Source: Bog-756 sp963699345
Lineage (GTDB): Bacteria; Actinomycetota; Acidimicrobiia; Acidimicrobiales; RAAP-2
Length of the DNA: 64,000 nt
NCBI GenBank assembly: GCA_963699345.1
Contig: CAVOTL010000005.1
Coordinates: 372,001-436,000 of the forward strand
Reading direction: 5' to 3'
Notes under the pieces: model-generated
Told to the model about the DNA's origin: nothing
Seen by the model: only the letters and a program-made list of their open reading frames with translations
Database searches by the model: none
In this document: positions 7,699 through 17,760 of the stretch, one piece after another
Layout of the letters: every line of letters starts with the position of its first letter
Position numbering within the stretch: the stretch's first letter is position 1
Made by a program: the position numbers and the translations under genes

Positions 7699-10600
7699 TC
7701 AGCCGACCGCCCGCAGCAGCAGGTCCTCCTGTTCGAGGCGGTGGAGCGCGGCGCTGCCCGAGGCCGGGCTGGCCGACTCGGCCCGGCTGACATGGTGCAG
7801 GATGTGGCTGTTGCGCAGCAGGCGGTGCAGGCGGCTGTGCACGAAGTTCCAGGCGCCCATGTTCTCGGGCTCCTCCTGCAGCCACACCACCTCTTCGGCC
7901 TGCGGGTAACGGGCCAGCACCTCGGACAGGTGGTCCTTGGGCCAGGGGTAGAGCTGCTCGAGGCGCACCACGGCCACGTGGGCCCCGTCGTCACCCAGCT
8001 CGTCTCGGCGGGCCAGCGCGTCGAACGCCACCTTTCCGGTGCACAGGACCACCCGGTCGACCGCCGACCGGTCCATCCCTCCCGACTCGGCCACCGGGTC
8101 GTCCAGCACCTCGGCGAAGCTGCCGGACGTGAACGCGGAGACCGGTGACCGGGCCTGTCGGGCCCGCAGCAGCGACTTGGGCGTGAAGACGATGAGCGGC
8201 TTGCGGTCCGGGATGCGCACCTGGGCCCGCAGCAGGTGGAAGTACTGCGCCGCCGTCGTCGGCTCGGTGACCCGGAGGTTGCCGCGGGCACTCAGCGTCA
8301 GGAAGCGTTCGATCCGGGCCGAGGAGTGCTCGGGGCCCTGGCCCTCGTAGCCGTGGGGCAGCAGGAGCACGAGACCGGAGCGCTGCCCCCACTTGTCCTC
8401 GGCGGCCACGAGGAAGTTGTCGACGATGATCTCGGCCCCGTTCCAGAAGTCGCCGAACTGGGCTTCCCAGGCCACCAGATCGTTCGGGGCCTCGACCGAG
8501 TAGCCGTACTCGAACCCGACGCACGCGTACTCGGACAGCAGGGAGTCCCGGATCGTGAACCGGCCCCCACCGAGACCCTCGAGGGGCACGAACTCCGAAC
8601 CCGTCTCGTGGTCCACCAGGACGGCATGGCGGTGGGAGAACGTGCCGCGACGGGTGTCCTGGCCCGTCACCCGGACGTTCGTACCCTCGAGCAGCAGGGA
8701 GCCGAAGGCCAGGGCCTCCCCCAGGGCCCAGTCGATCTCGCCGTCGGCGACGACCTTGTCCCGCTGTTCGAACTGGCGGGCCAGTTTGGGGTGCATCACG
8801 AAACCGTCGGGCACCGTGCGCACCACGGCCGCCAGCCGGGACACCGTCTCGGGCTCGATCCCGGTCTCCATCCTCGGGATGGTGAGGTCGGGCTGGACGT
8901 AGGCGGGCAGCGCCAGCGGGGCGGCCGGGAGGACCTCGGCCTCGGCCCGCGTCTCGTCGAGCGCGGTCTGCAGGCGGGCCGAGAAGTCGTCGAGGGCCTG
9001 CTCGGCCTCCTCCAGTGAGATGTCGCCGCGGCGCACCAGTGCCTCGGTGTAGAGCTTGCGCACCGAGCGCTTGGCGTCGATCAGCCCGTACATGAGGGGC
9101 TGCGTGTAGCTCGGGTCGTCGCCCTCGTTGTGGCCGTGCTTGCGGTAGCAGACCATGTCGATCACGACGTCCTTGTGGAAGGCCTGACGGAAGCCGAAGG
9201 CGAGCCGGGCGGCCCGGGCGCACGCCTCGGGATCGTCGCCGTTGACGTGGAAGATGGGGGCCTGCACCATCTTGGCCACGTCCGTCGGGTACACCGAGCT
9301 GCGGGCCGCCTCGGGAGCCGTGGTGAAGCCCAGCTGGTTGTTGATGACCACGTGGACGGTGCCGCCGGTGCGGTAGCCGGCCAGCTGGGAGAGGTTGAGC
9401 GTCTCGGCCACCACCCCCTGCCCGGCGAACGCGGCGTCGCCGTGGAGGAGGATGGGCAGGATCGGGAACGGATCCCCCGGCCCGTCGACGAGGCGCTTGC
9501 CGGTCCCGCGCTCCCCCCCGAGGGCGTCCTGGCGGGCCCGGGCCATGCCGACCACCACGGGGTCGACCGCCTCGAGGTGCGACGGGTTCGACGCCATCGT
9601 CACCGGGATCGTGCCGCCCGAGCGGCTGACGAAGAGGCCGGTGGCCCCCTTGTGGTACTTGACGTCGCCCGACCCCTGGACCGACTCGGGGTCGAGGTTG
9701 CCCTCGAACTCCTCGAAGATCTCGCCGTACGACTTGCCCACGATGTTGGCCAGGACGTTGAGCCGGCCGCGGTGGGACATCCCCATCACCGACTCGTGCA
9801 GTCCCTCGGTCACCGCTTCGTTGAGCAGGGCGTCGAGGATCACGATGGCCGACTCCGCCCCCTCGAGGCCGAACCGCTTCTGGCCCACGTAGCGGGTGTG
9901 GAGGAAGCGCTCGAACACCTCGGCGGCGTTGAGGCGGTCGAGGATGTGGCGTTGCTCGTCGGGCACCGTGACCGACGAGACGCCTTCGACGTGCTGTTGG
10001 ATCCACCGCTTTTGCCCGGGGTCCTGGATGTGCATGTACTCGACGCCGAGCGTCCGGCAGTAGGCGTCGCGGAGCACCGAGAGGATCTCGTCCAACGTGG
10101 CCACCCGCTTGCCGGCCAGCCCGTCGGCCACGAAGGTCCGGGGCAGGTCCCAGATGGTCAGTCCGTAGTGGAGGGGGTCGAGTTCGGGATGGAGCCCCAC
10201 GGGTTCGGCGTCGAGCGGGTCCAGGTGGGCGATGAGATGGCCCCGCACCCGGTACATGTTGATCAGGGTCTGGACGTGGTTCTGCTTGATGAGCCGTTCG
10301 TGACCCCCGTCGGTGTCCTCGAGGCCCGAGTGGTCGTCCGGTTGCCAGGTGACGGGCTCGTAGGGGATGCCGAGGGACTCGAACACCTCCTTGTAGAAGC
10401 CGTGCTTGCCCATCAGGCACTCCGACACGTGGGCGAGGAACAGGCCCGACTCGGCGCCCTGGATGATCCGGTGGTCGTAGGTGGAGGTGACGGTCACCGT
10501 CTTGCCCACCCCGAGCTCGGCGAGCATGCGGGGATCCGACGCCTCGAAGCCGGGGGGCACCGTGAGGGCGCCCACGCCCACGATCACCCCCTGGCCCGGC

Positions 10601-11448
10601 ATCAGCCGGGGGACGGACTGGACGGTGCCCAGGGTGCCGGGGTTGGTCAGGGTCACCGTCGTCCCGGCGAAGTCGTCGGGGGCGATCTTGTTGGTGTGGA
10701 TCTTGCGGACCAGGTCCTCGTACGCCCCCACGAAGCTCTGGAAGTCCCGGGTGTCGGCCTCCGCGATGCACGGGACGAGGAGCGTGCGCCCCGACCCCTT
10801 CTCGACGTCCACGGCGAGCCCGAGCCCGACGTGGTCGTGGCGCAGGACACCGGGGGTGCCTCTGCCGTCGGCGTCGGCGACGAACGCCGCGTTCATGGCC
10901 GGCACCGCGATGAGCGACTTCACGACGGCGTAGCCGATGAGATGGGTGAAGCTGACCTTGCCTCCCGTCGTCCGCCGCAGCTGGTTGTTGAGGATGGTGC
11001 GGTTGACCTCCAGCAGCTTGGCCGGGACCACGCGCACGCTGGTGGCCGTGGGCACCCCCAGCGAAGCCACCATGTTGGAGACGATGCGACCGGCCGCGCC
11101 CCGCAGCGGCGTGGCCCCCTCGACGCCCTCCGGTGCGCGGGGCGCGGCGGGAGCCGTGGTCGCCGGAGCGGGCGGGGTGGTGGTAGTCGCGGTCGCCGGG
11201 GCGGGAGGAGCCGCGGTCGACGTCGACGCCGTCACCGCGGGCACGCTGCCCGTCGGTCGGTAGTCGACGAAGAACTCCTTCCAGGAGGGTGACACCGACG
11301 ACGGATCGGCCTGGTAGCGGTCGTACATGTCCTCGACCAGCCAGGCGTTGGGTCCGAACGCCCCGGTCCCGGCGGCGCCCCGTCCGACCTGACTCCCGTC
11401 CCGACCGTCGTCCTGCACCGCCGCGTCTCCATCCTGGGGGCTCTCCAT
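7699..11448 (-). CDS. kgd: Multifunctional 2-oxoglutarate decarboxylase/dehydrogenase E1-E2 fusion
   Basis: Actinobacterial Kgd (SucA-type), about 1249 residues, feeding the TCA cycle as thiamine-diphosphate-dependent 2-oxoglutarate decarboxylase and as the E1o/E2o component of the dehydrogenase complex. The N-terminal segment (GPNAWLVEDMYDRYQADPSSV) is the E1 helper. A Pro/Ala/Thr-rich linker (about 60-115) precedes the E2-like acyltransferase domain with TYDHRIIQGAESG, lacking a lipoyl domain as usual. The E1 core has HRGRLNVLANIVGKSYGEIFEEFEG, GDAAFAGQGVVAE, and a C-terminal transketolase-like part. The start ATG 11448 (MESPQD) was chosen because the helper motif follows directly. Convergent with the peptidase gene, 16 bp apart. 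Confidence 0.93.
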   Translation of the reverse strand: MESPQDGDAAVQDDGRDGSQVGRGAAGTGAFGPNAWLVEDMYDRYQADPSSVSPSWKEFFVDYRPTGSVPAVTASTSTAAPPAPATATTTTPPAPATTAPAAPRAPEGVEGATPLRGAAGRIVSNMVASLGVPTATSVRVVPAKLLEVNRTILNNQLRRTTGGKVSFTHLIGYAVVKSLIAVPAMNAAFVADADGRGTPGVLRHDHVGLGLAVDVEKGSGRTLLVPCIAEADTRDFQSFVGAYEDLVRKIHTNKIAPDDFAGTTVTLTNPGTLGTVQSVPRLMPGQGVIVGVGALTVPPGFEASDPRMLAELGVGKTVTVTSTYDHRIIQGAESGLFLAHVSECLMGKHGFYKEVFESLGIPYEPVTWQPDDHSGLEDTDGGHERLIKQNHVQTLINMYRVRGHLIAHLDPLDAEPVGLHPELDPLHYGLTIWDLPRTFVADGLAGKRVATLDEILSVLRDAYCRTLGVEYMHIQDPGQKRWIQQHVEGVSSVTVPDEQRHILDRLNAAEVFERFLHTRYVGQKRFGLEGAESAIVILDALLNEAVTEGLHESVMGMSHRGRLNVLANIVGKSYGEIFEEFEGNLDPESVQGSGDVKYHKGATGLFVSRSGGTIPVTMASNPSHLEAVDPVVVGMARARQDALGGERGTGKRLVDGPGDPFPILPILLHGDAAFAGQGVVAETLNLSQLAGYRTGGTVHVVINNQLGFTTAPEAARSSVYPTDVAKMVQAPIFHVNGDDPEACARAARLAFGFRQAFHKDVVIDMVCYRKHGHNEGDDPSYTQPLMYGLIDAKRSVRKLYTEALVRRGDISLEEAEQALDDFSARLQTALDETRAEAEVLPAAPLALPAYVQPDLTIPRMETGIEPETVSRLAAVVRTVPDGFVMHPKLARQFEQRDKVVADGEIDWALGEALAFGSLLLEGTNVRVTGQDTRRGTFSHRHAVLVDHETGSEFVPLEGLGGGRFTIRDSLLSEYACVGFEYGYSVEAPNDLVAWEAQFGDFWNGAEIIVDNFLVAAEDKWGQRSGLVLLLPHGYEGQGPEHSSARIERFLTLSARGNLRVTEPTTAAQYFHLLRAQVRIPDRKPLIVFTPKSLLRARQARSPVSAFTSGSFAEVLDDPVAESGGMDRSAVDRVVLCTGKVAFDALARRDELGDDGAHVAVVRLEQLYPWPKDHLSEVLARYPQAEEVVWLQEEPENMGAWNFVHSRLHRLLRNSHILHHVSRAESASPASGSAALHRLEQEDLLLRAVG

Positions 11449-11514
11449 GTGCCGCCAGCCTACCGGGAGGCGGAAGTCCCCGAGGCCGGTGGAGGTGCCC
11501 CGCGGGGCGCCGAG

Positions 11515-11520
11515 TAGCGT
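11515..11520 (+). promoter_or_regulatory. -10 box of leaderless promoter, queDCE operon
   Basis: TAGCGT, a 7-nt spacer, then ATG 11528. No Shine-Dalgarno sequence. It starts the queD-queC-queE transcript, divergent from kgd (start 80 bp away). Confidence 0.5.
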
Positions 11521-11527
11521 CGTGCGC

Positions 11528-11896
11528 ATGCCTGCTCCGCGCACCCGGGTCACGTGCACGTTCACCTTCGAGGCCGCCCACCGGCTGGCCTGGCACCCCG
11601 GGAAGTGCCGCAACCTGCACGGCCACTCCTACCGGCTCGACGTGTCGGTGGAGGGACCGCTGGACGCCAACGGGGTGGTGCTCGACTTCGACACCCTCCA
11701 GGACGTCGTCCGGTCCGAGGTCGTGGACGTCTGGGACCACCGGGACCTGAACGAGGTCCTCGACAACCCGACCGCCGAGCTGCTCGCCCACCGGGCGTGG
11801 GAGCTGCTCACCGCGGCCGGCATCGAACCCGCCGCCCTGCGGCTGTGGGAGACGACCGACTCCTGGGTCGATCTCGTCGGGGAGCCGGGGACCTGA
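11528..11896 (+). CDS. queD: 6-carboxy-5,6,7,8-tetrahydropterin synthase
   Basis: QueD converts dihydroneopterin triphosphate to 6-carboxytetrahydropterin, the first dedicated step after GTP cyclohydrolase in preQ0 synthesis. The 122 residues carry the zinc histidines in FEAAHRL and NLHGHSYRLDV, the catalytic Cys in HPGKCRNLHGH, and the later WDHRDLNE, NPTAELLA and LWETTDSWV blocks of the T-fold. Length matches the family. It is the first gene of a tight operon with queC 2 bp downstream and queE overlapping queC by 4 bp. No folE or queF is present nearby. Confidence 0.92.
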   Translation: MPAPRTRVTCTFTFEAAHRLAWHPGKCRNLHGHSYRLDVSVEGPLDANGVVLDFDTLQDVVRSEVVDVWDHRDLNEVLDNPTAELLAHRAWELLTAAGIEPAALRLWETTDSWVDLVGEPGT

Positions 11897-11898
11897 CC

Positions 11899-12563
11899 GT
11901 GGGAGGTGGGGGTGACCTCGTCGTGCTGTCGGGCGGTCTCGACTCGACCGTCTGCATGGCCCTGGCCGTCGCCGGACGTTCCGGGGCCCCGCTGGCCCTC
12001 ACCTTCGACTACGGGCAGCGCCACCGCGTGGAGCTCGACCGGGCGGCGGGCGTCGCCGGCCACTACCGCAGCGAGCACCTGGTGGTCCGTCTCGACACCT
12101 CCGCATGGGGCGGTTCGGCCCTCACCGACCCGACGGTGGAGGTGCCGACCGGCGGATCCGGGGCGGGTATCCCGGTCACCTACGTCCCCGCCCGCAACAG
12201 CATCTTCCTGGCGGTCGCCCTCGGAGTGGCCGAGGCCCGGGACCTCGACCGGGTGTGGATCGGGGTCAACGCCATCGACTACTCCGGCTACCCGGACTGC
12301 CGTCCGGAGTTCATCGAGGCGTTCCGGGGCGTGGCCGCCACCGGACAGAAACGGGGGGTGGAGGGCCGTCCGGTCGGGATCCACACACCGCTGATCTCCT
12401 GCACGAAGGAAGAGATCGTCCGCCTCGGCGTCGAGCACCACGCCCCGCTGCATCTCACGTGGTCCTGCTACCTGGGCGGCGACCGGCCGTGCGGCAGCTG
12501 CGACGCCTGCCGGCTGCGGGCCCAGGGCTTCGCGGCGGCCGGGGTGGAAGACCCGGCCCTGGC

Positions 12564-12567
<4 letters not shown>
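11899..12567 (+). CDS. queC: 7-cyano-7-deazaguanine (preQ0) synthase
   Basis: QueC uses ATP and ammonia to turn 7-carboxy-7-deazaguanine into preQ0. The 222-residue protein begins with the PP-loop VVLSGGLDSTVCMA, followed by FDYGQRHRVEL and the conserved VPARNSIFLAVALGVAE. Near the C-terminus four cysteines in WSCYLGGDRPCGSCDACRLR form the zinc site. The GTG start is 2 bp after the queD stop. Its stop overlaps the queE ATG in an ATGA junction, indicating translational coupling. All key residues are present. Confidence 0.93.
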
Positions 12568-13406
<839 letters not shown>

Positions 13407-13445
13407 GCGACGGGCGGGCGGCCCCAGACGCGACGAAGGGGCGGC

Positions 13446-13462
13446 CCGGGACCGTGTCCCGG
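13446..13462. terminator. GC hairpin between queE and the short HU gene
   Basis: CCGGGAC and GTCCCGG form a perfect 7-bp stem with a 3-nt loop in the 75-bp gap between the convergent queE and HU genes. No U-tract on either strand; probably a bidirectional terminator. Confidence 0.45.
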
Positions 13463-13481
13463 ACCACCCCCCGCGACGCGA

Positions 13482-13796
13482 CTACTTGGCCTTGGTGATC
13501 TTCGGAGCCGGGGCCTGGCCGTTCACGACCTTCTTGAACGAGGCACCGGCGGACACCTTGGGGCTCTTCGACGCCTTGATCTTGATGGTCTCGCCCGTCT
13601 GGGGGTTGCGGCCCGTGCGAGCGGCGCGCTGGGCCCGGTCGAAGGTCAGGAAGCCGGTGATGACGACCTTCTCGCCCTTCGCCACGTTGGCGACGATGAC
13701 ATCCTCGAGGCCGCCGAGCACGGTGGCGACGTCCTTGGACGTCGACCCGGTGTGGGCGGCGACGGCGGCAATGAGATCGGTCTTGGTAAGGGGCAC
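13482..13796 (-). CDS. HU-family nucleoid protein, short form
   Basis: A 104-residue HU/IHF-family DNA-bending protein: PLTKTDLIAAVA at the N-terminus, VVITGFLTFDRAQRAARTGRNPQTGE in the DNA-binding arm region, and a FKKVVNG C-terminal helix followed by a short basic tail (APAPKITKAK). It is a second HU besides the tailed HupB at 25222-25917. The GTG start at 13796 is preceded by AAGGAG 5 nt upstream, one of the clear Shine-Dalgarno sites in the window, which rules out the longer open frame upstream. Confidence 0.9.
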   Translation of the reverse strand: MPLTKTDLIAAVAAHTGSTSKDVATVLGGLEDVIVANVAKGEKVVITGFLTFDRAQRAARTGRNPQTGETIKIKASKSPKVSAGASFKKVVNGQAPAPKITKAK

Positions 13797-13947
13797 TGGT
13801 TCTCCTTGGTCAAATGGAAGCCCTAACAATGCACGATCTGGCGGTCGGATGTGTGCATTTGGGGCCAGGGAGCCCTGAACTGGGCGGCTTCCGGGCCGTC
13901 GGCACCGGAATGGCCGCACCGGCGGGTGCCCTGTCAGGCTGATCGGG

Positions 13948-14745
13948 ATGACCCCCGCGACCGGCCTCTCCCTCACCGAGCACCTGCCCGAGCGAGCGTC
14001 GGCCTCGGTTCCGATGGTCGTCCTGGTGCACGGCTCCCTCGACCGGGCGGGCAGTTTCGCCCGCGTCGTCCGTCGACTCGACGATCTCCACGTCGTCACC
14101 TACGACCGTCGCGGCTACCACCGCTCGCGTCACGTCGTCCCGGTCCACGAGACCCTCGGGGGCCACGTCGACGATCTGGTGACGGTGATCGCCGGTCGGC
14201 CGTGCGTCGTGGTCGGACACAGCTACGGCGGCGCCATCACACTGGCGGCGGCCCTGCGCCCGGGTGGGCCGGGCCCCATCGTGGCGATCGGCGCCTTCGA
14301 ACCCCCGATGCCCTGGCTCGGTGCCTGGGCGGCCCGACCGCGCCGGCCGGGGCCGGACGGCGCGGCGGCCGACGAGGACCCGGGCCAGGTGGCCGAGCGG
14401 TTCTTCCGGCGCATGATGGGTGACGGCGCCTGGGAGCGCCTGCCCGAAGCGACCCGGGCGGCCCGCCGGGCCGACGGTCCCGCCCTCGTCGGCGAACTCG
14501 CCGCCATCCGCACGACCGAGGCCCCCTTCGACGTGACCCGACTGGCCGTGCCCGCCGTCTTCGGACGGGGCACCGAGTCACTCCCCTACCAGCAGGCCTC
14601 GACCGACTGGCTGGTCGAGCACACGCCCGACGCCCGCCTGGTCGAACTCGAGGGGGCGGCGCACGGTGCCCACCTGACCCATCCCGACGGCTTCGCCCGA
14701 TTCGTTCGGGACGCGGTCGACCGGGCGGCCGATGCCCCACGGTAG
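13948..14745 (+). CDS. Alpha/beta hydrolase
   Basis: A 265-residue serine hydrolase of the alpha/beta fold. MVVLVHGSLDRAGSF is the oxyanion-hole strand-loop, VVVGHSYGGAITLAAA is the nucleophile elbow with the catalytic Ser, and the catalytic His lies in GAAHGAHLTHPDGF. A variable cap is at about residues 115-190. Substrate is unknown; esterases, epoxide hydrolases and lactonases share this layout. ATG 13948 follows a weak -10-like CAGGCT by 7 nt. Its stop codon TAG is part of the -10-like box of the next gene. Confidence 0.8.
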   Translation: MTPATGLSLTEHLPERASASVPMVVLVHGSLDRAGSFARVVRRLDDLHVVTYDRRGYHRSRHVVPVHETLGGHVDDLVTVIAGRPCVVVGHSYGGAITLAAALRPGGPGPIVAIGAFEPPMPWLGAWAARPRRPGPDGAAADEDPGQVAERFFRRMMGDGAWERLPEATRAARRADGPALVGELAAIRTTEAPFDVTRLAVPAVFGRGTESLPYQQASTDWLVEHTPDARLVELEGAAHGAHLTHPDGFARFVRDAVDRAADAPR

Positions 14746-14754
14746 AACGGGGTC

Positions 14755-15689
14755 ATGCACCTCGTGGTCACCGGTTCGTCGGGCCTCATCGGCACCGCCC
14801 TGGTCGACGCCGCCCGATCCCGCGGTGACACCGTCACCCGGCTGGTGCGGGCGTCGTCCGCCGGCCGGGGGGACCGCCCCGGGCCGGGGTCACCGACGTG
14901 GCCTGGGATCCCGCCGCCGGGTACGTCGACGTCGGTGCGCTGACCTCGTCGGGCCCCGTCGACGGCGTGGTGCACCTGGCCGGCGCCGGCGTGGGCGACA
15001 AGCGGTGGTCCGTCCAGCGCAAGCGCGAGATCCTCGAGAGCCGTACGAAGGGGACGGACCTCGTGGCCCGGACGGTGGCCGCCCTCGACCCGCTCCCCCG
15101 GGTGCTGGTGAGCGCGTCGGCGGTGGGCTACTACGGCGACCGGGGCGACGAGGTCCTGGACGAGGAGGCAACGGCCGGCCGCGGGTTCCTCGCCGAGGTC
15201 TGCGAGGAGTGGGAGGCGGCCAGTGCGCCGGCCGAGGCCGCCGGCGTGCGGACCGTCCGGGTACGGACCGGCATCGTGCTGAGCCCCACGGGTGGCGCCC
15301 TGGCCAAGCAGCTCCCCCTCTTCAAGCTGGGCCTCGGGGGCCGCATCGGCTCGGGACGCCAGTACCGGAGCTGGATCACGCTCGACGACGAGGTGGCGGT
15401 GCTCCTGGCGTGCCTGGACGACGACCGACTGGCCGGACCCGTCAACGCCACCGCCCCGGTGCCGGCCACCGATGCCCAGCTGGCGCGGGCCCTCGGCGCC
15501 GCGCTCCACCGGCCGGCCGTCCTGGCGGTCCCCACCGTCGCGTTGAAACTGGCCCTCGGCGCCGACATGGCCACCGACATGGTCCTGGCCAGCCAGCGGG
15601 CCGTCCCCCACCGCCTGACCGCCGCCGGGTTCACCTTCCGTCACACCGACCTGGACGAGGCCGTGCGTTCCGTGGTGGGAGGCCGCTGA
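14755..15689 (+). pseudogene. TIGR01777-type NAD(P)-binding epimerase, frameshifted
   Basis: A short-chain dehydrogenase/epimerase of the YfcH/SulA-like TIGR01777 family. The first frame (14755 on) gives the Rossmann loop MHLVVTGSSGLIGTALVDAARSRG. The rest is in another frame from about 14889: VTDVAWDPAAGYVDV, VVHLAGAGVGDKRW, LVSASAVGYYGDRG, FLAEVCEEWE and RTGIVLSPTGGAL, ending RSVVGGR. A one-base loss in the G/C runs between 14867 and 14889 explains the break. The joined protein of about 310 residues is the normal family length, so a sequencing indel is likely. Its enzymatic substrate is not established for the family. Confidence 0.8.
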
Positions 15690-15795
15690 GCGGGTTCCCC
15701 GTCCCGGTGCCGGCCACCGGCCGGCGGCCACCCGCGCCGACCCCGGATACGCTTGGCCCGCCCACCGGAGGGCAGCGATCGAAGGGGTACCGGAC

Positions 15796-17043
15796 ATGAG
15801 CGTCACCGAGCAGACCGAGTCGACCGGCGCGGCGGCTCCCCCGCCGGAGGCGTTCGAGGCCCAGGCGAGGGCCTTCCTCGACGCCAACGCCGAACGACGC
15901 CCGGTCGAGACGTTCGTGTGGGGCCAGGGCTCGGACGACGTCAGCCTCTTTCCGGAGCGGACGCCCGAGCAGCAGGAGTCCGACCTGGCGGTCGCGCGGT
16001 CCTGGGCCCAGTCGGTCTTCGACGCCGGGTTCGGCTGGATCACCGGACCCACCCGGTACGGCGGCCGCGACCTGTCCGCCGAGTACCAGCGCATCTGGTC
16101 CACCGTGGCCTCCGAGTACCGGACCCCGTCCCTGTCCATCTACGGCATCGGCCTCGGCATGGTGGCGCCGACGATCCTGGCCCACGCCACCGACGAGGTG
16201 AAGGACGCCTACCTGCGCCGGATGTGGCGCGGCGACATCGTCGGCTGCCAGCTGTTTTCCGAACCGTCGTCCGGCTCCGACCTGGCGTCGCTCCAGACCC
16301 GCGCGGTCAAGGACGGTGACGAGTGGGTGCTCAACGGGCAGAAGGTGTGGACGTCGGGCGCCCAGGTGTCCGACATCGGCGAGATCATCTGCCGCACCGA
16401 TCCCGACCTTCCCAAGCACCGGGGCCTGACCGGTTTCGTGGTCGACATGCACGCCCCCGGGGTCGAGGTCCGTCCCCTGCGCCAGATGACCGGTGGCGCC
16501 TCCTTCAACGAGGTCTTCTTCACCGACGTGCGCGTGCCGGACTCCCACCTCCTCGGGGAGGTCAACGGCGGCTGGACCGTGGCCCTGACCACGCTCATGA
16601 ACGAACGGGCGGCCATCGGCGGCGGTGGCGGGGGCCTCAGCCTGCCCCAGTCCACCCGCCTCATCGAGGCGGCACGGGCCGCCGGTCGGGCCGGCGACCC
16701 GTTGATCCGCCAGCAGTTGGCCGAGATCGTCATCAACGAACGCGTCGCCGGGTACACGAACCGACGGGCCATGGCGAAGATCGCCGCCGGACAGCTGCCC
16801 GGCCCGGAGATGTCGCTCGGCAAGCTGTCCCTGACCGCCAACATGGTGCGCACCTACGAGGCCGTGTCGTCGATCTTCGGACCGGCCCTGGTGGCCGACA
16901 CCGGGTCCTGGGGCACCTACGCCTGGTCCCAGTACCTGCTCGGCGTGCCCGGCATGCGCATCGCCGGCGGCTCGGACGAGGTCATGCGCAACATCATCGG
17001 TGAGCGGGTGCTCGGTCTTCCGAAGGAGCCCGCCCCCGGCTAG
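15796..17043 (+). CDS. Acyl-CoA dehydrogenase
   Basis: A 415-residue FAD-dependent acyl-CoA dehydrogenase (FadE type) catalysing alpha-beta desaturation of an acyl-CoA. Visible are the N-terminal helical domain, QLFSEPSSGSDLASLQTRAV with the flavin-binding segment, VLNGQKVWTSGAQ, PLRQMTGGASFNEVFF, and the C-terminal RIAGGSDEVMRNIIGERVLGLP. The wording of the C-terminus resembles actinobacterial FadE proteins of sterol or branched-acid pathways. ATG 15796 has GAAGGGG about 8 nt upstream and a TACGCT box further up. A hairpin after the stop separates it from rnhB. Confidence 0.88.
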   Translation: MSVTEQTESTGAAAPPPEAFEAQARAFLDANAERRPVETFVWGQGSDDVSLFPERTPEQQESDLAVARSWAQSVFDAGFGWITGPTRYGGRDLSAEYQRIWSTVASEYRTPSLSIYGIGLGMVAPTILAHATDEVKDAYLRRMWRGDIVGCQLFSEPSSGSDLASLQTRAVKDGDEWVLNGQKVWTSGAQVSDIGEIICRTDPDLPKHRGLTGFVVDMHAPGVEVRPLRQMTGGASFNEVFFTDVRVPDSHLLGEVNGGWTVALTTLMNERAAIGGGGGGLSLPQSTRLIEAARAAGRAGDPLIRQQLAEIVINERVAGYTNRRAMAKIAAGQLPGPEMSLGKLSLTANMVRTYEAVSSIFGPALVADTGSWGTYAWSQYLLGVPGMRIAGGSDEVMRNIIGERVLGLPKEPAPG

Positions 17044-17063
17044 GACCGGACCCTCCGTTCACC

Positions 17064-17081
17064 CGACCGCGGGCGCGGTCG
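17064..17081. terminator. Hairpin between acyl-CoA dehydrogenase and rnhB
   Basis: CGACCGC-GGGC-GCGGTCG, a perfect 7-bp stem with a 4-nt loop in the 43-bp gap between two convergent genes. It could end transcription from both sides. Confidence 0.45.
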
Positions 17082-17086
17082 CCGGA

Positions 17087-17722
17087 TCACACGCGGTCCG
17101 GCAGCCGCCACGTCACCCGGTGGTGGGGACTCGGGCCGAGCCGGCGCAGGGCGTCGAGGTGGTCACCCGTCGCATAGCCCTTGTTGGACTCCCAGCCGTA
17201 CTCGGGGTGGTCGGCGGCCAGTCCGACCATGACCGCGTCCCGGGCGACCTTGGCCAGGATGCTGGCGGCGGCCACCGATGTGCAGGTGAGGTCGGCCTTC
17301 ACGCGGGTCATCACCGCCGGCGCCGGTCCCCCGTCCCCGGCCGCGGGGGTCAGCCAGTCGTAGTTCCCGTCCAGCACCACCAGGTCGGGCGGCTCGGCCA
17401 GGGCCTCGAGCGCCCGGGTCCCGGCCAGTCCGAGAGCGGCGCTCAGACCGTGGGCGTCGACCTCCCCGGGGTCGGCCGTGCCGATCGACCAGGCCGCCGC
17501 CCACCCCCGGATGGGATCCACCAGCGCCTCGCGCTCGTGGCCGGAGAGCAGCTTGGAGTCGCGGATGCCGACGGGGGGCCGGCCGGTGGTGGCGTCGAGG
17601 ACCACCAGGCCCACGTAGACGGGGCCGGCCGGCGAACCGCGCCCGACCTCGTCCATCGCACCCAGACGGAGTACCCCGGACCGCAGGAGGCCCCGCTCCA
17701 GGCGGAGCGTCGGTGAGACCAT
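17087..17722 (-). CDS. rnhB: Ribonuclease HII
   Basis: RNase HII removes ribonucleotides from DNA and RNA primers from hybrids. The 211 residues contain AMDEVGRGSPAGPVYVG with two catalytic acids, IRDSKLLSGHERE, VVLDGNYDWL, the RVKADLTCTSVAAASILAKVARD block with another catalytic Asp, and the C-terminal YATGDHLDALRRLGPSPHHRVTW. All hallmark residues are present. The GC-rich coding sequence and length are normal. Convergent with the acyl-CoA dehydrogenase; its upstream end is 38 bp from the stop of the convergently unrelated matB gene on the same strand. Confidence 0.93.
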   Translation of the reverse strand: MVSPTLRLERGLLRSGVLRLGAMDEVGRGSPAGPVYVGLVVLDATTGRPPVGIRDSKLLSGHEREALVDPIRGWAAAWSIGTADPGEVDAHGLSAALGLAGTRALEALAEPPDLVVLDGNYDWLTPAAGDGGPAPAVMTRVKADLTCTSVAAASILAKVARDAVMVGLAADHPEYGWESNKGYATGDHLDALRRLGPSPHHRVTWRLPDRV

Positions 17723-17760
17723 GGCCGAAACCTACCTCCGGGAGCCGTCGCCCGGCTGCA

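Noticed and set aside
9130..11292. A 720-codon open frame on the plus strand opposite kgd, and similar long frames opposite other genes
   Set aside because: High GC makes stop codons rare in all frames. The translations are His/Arg/Gly/Val-rich and low in sense, while the opposite strand encodes a fully conserved enzyme.
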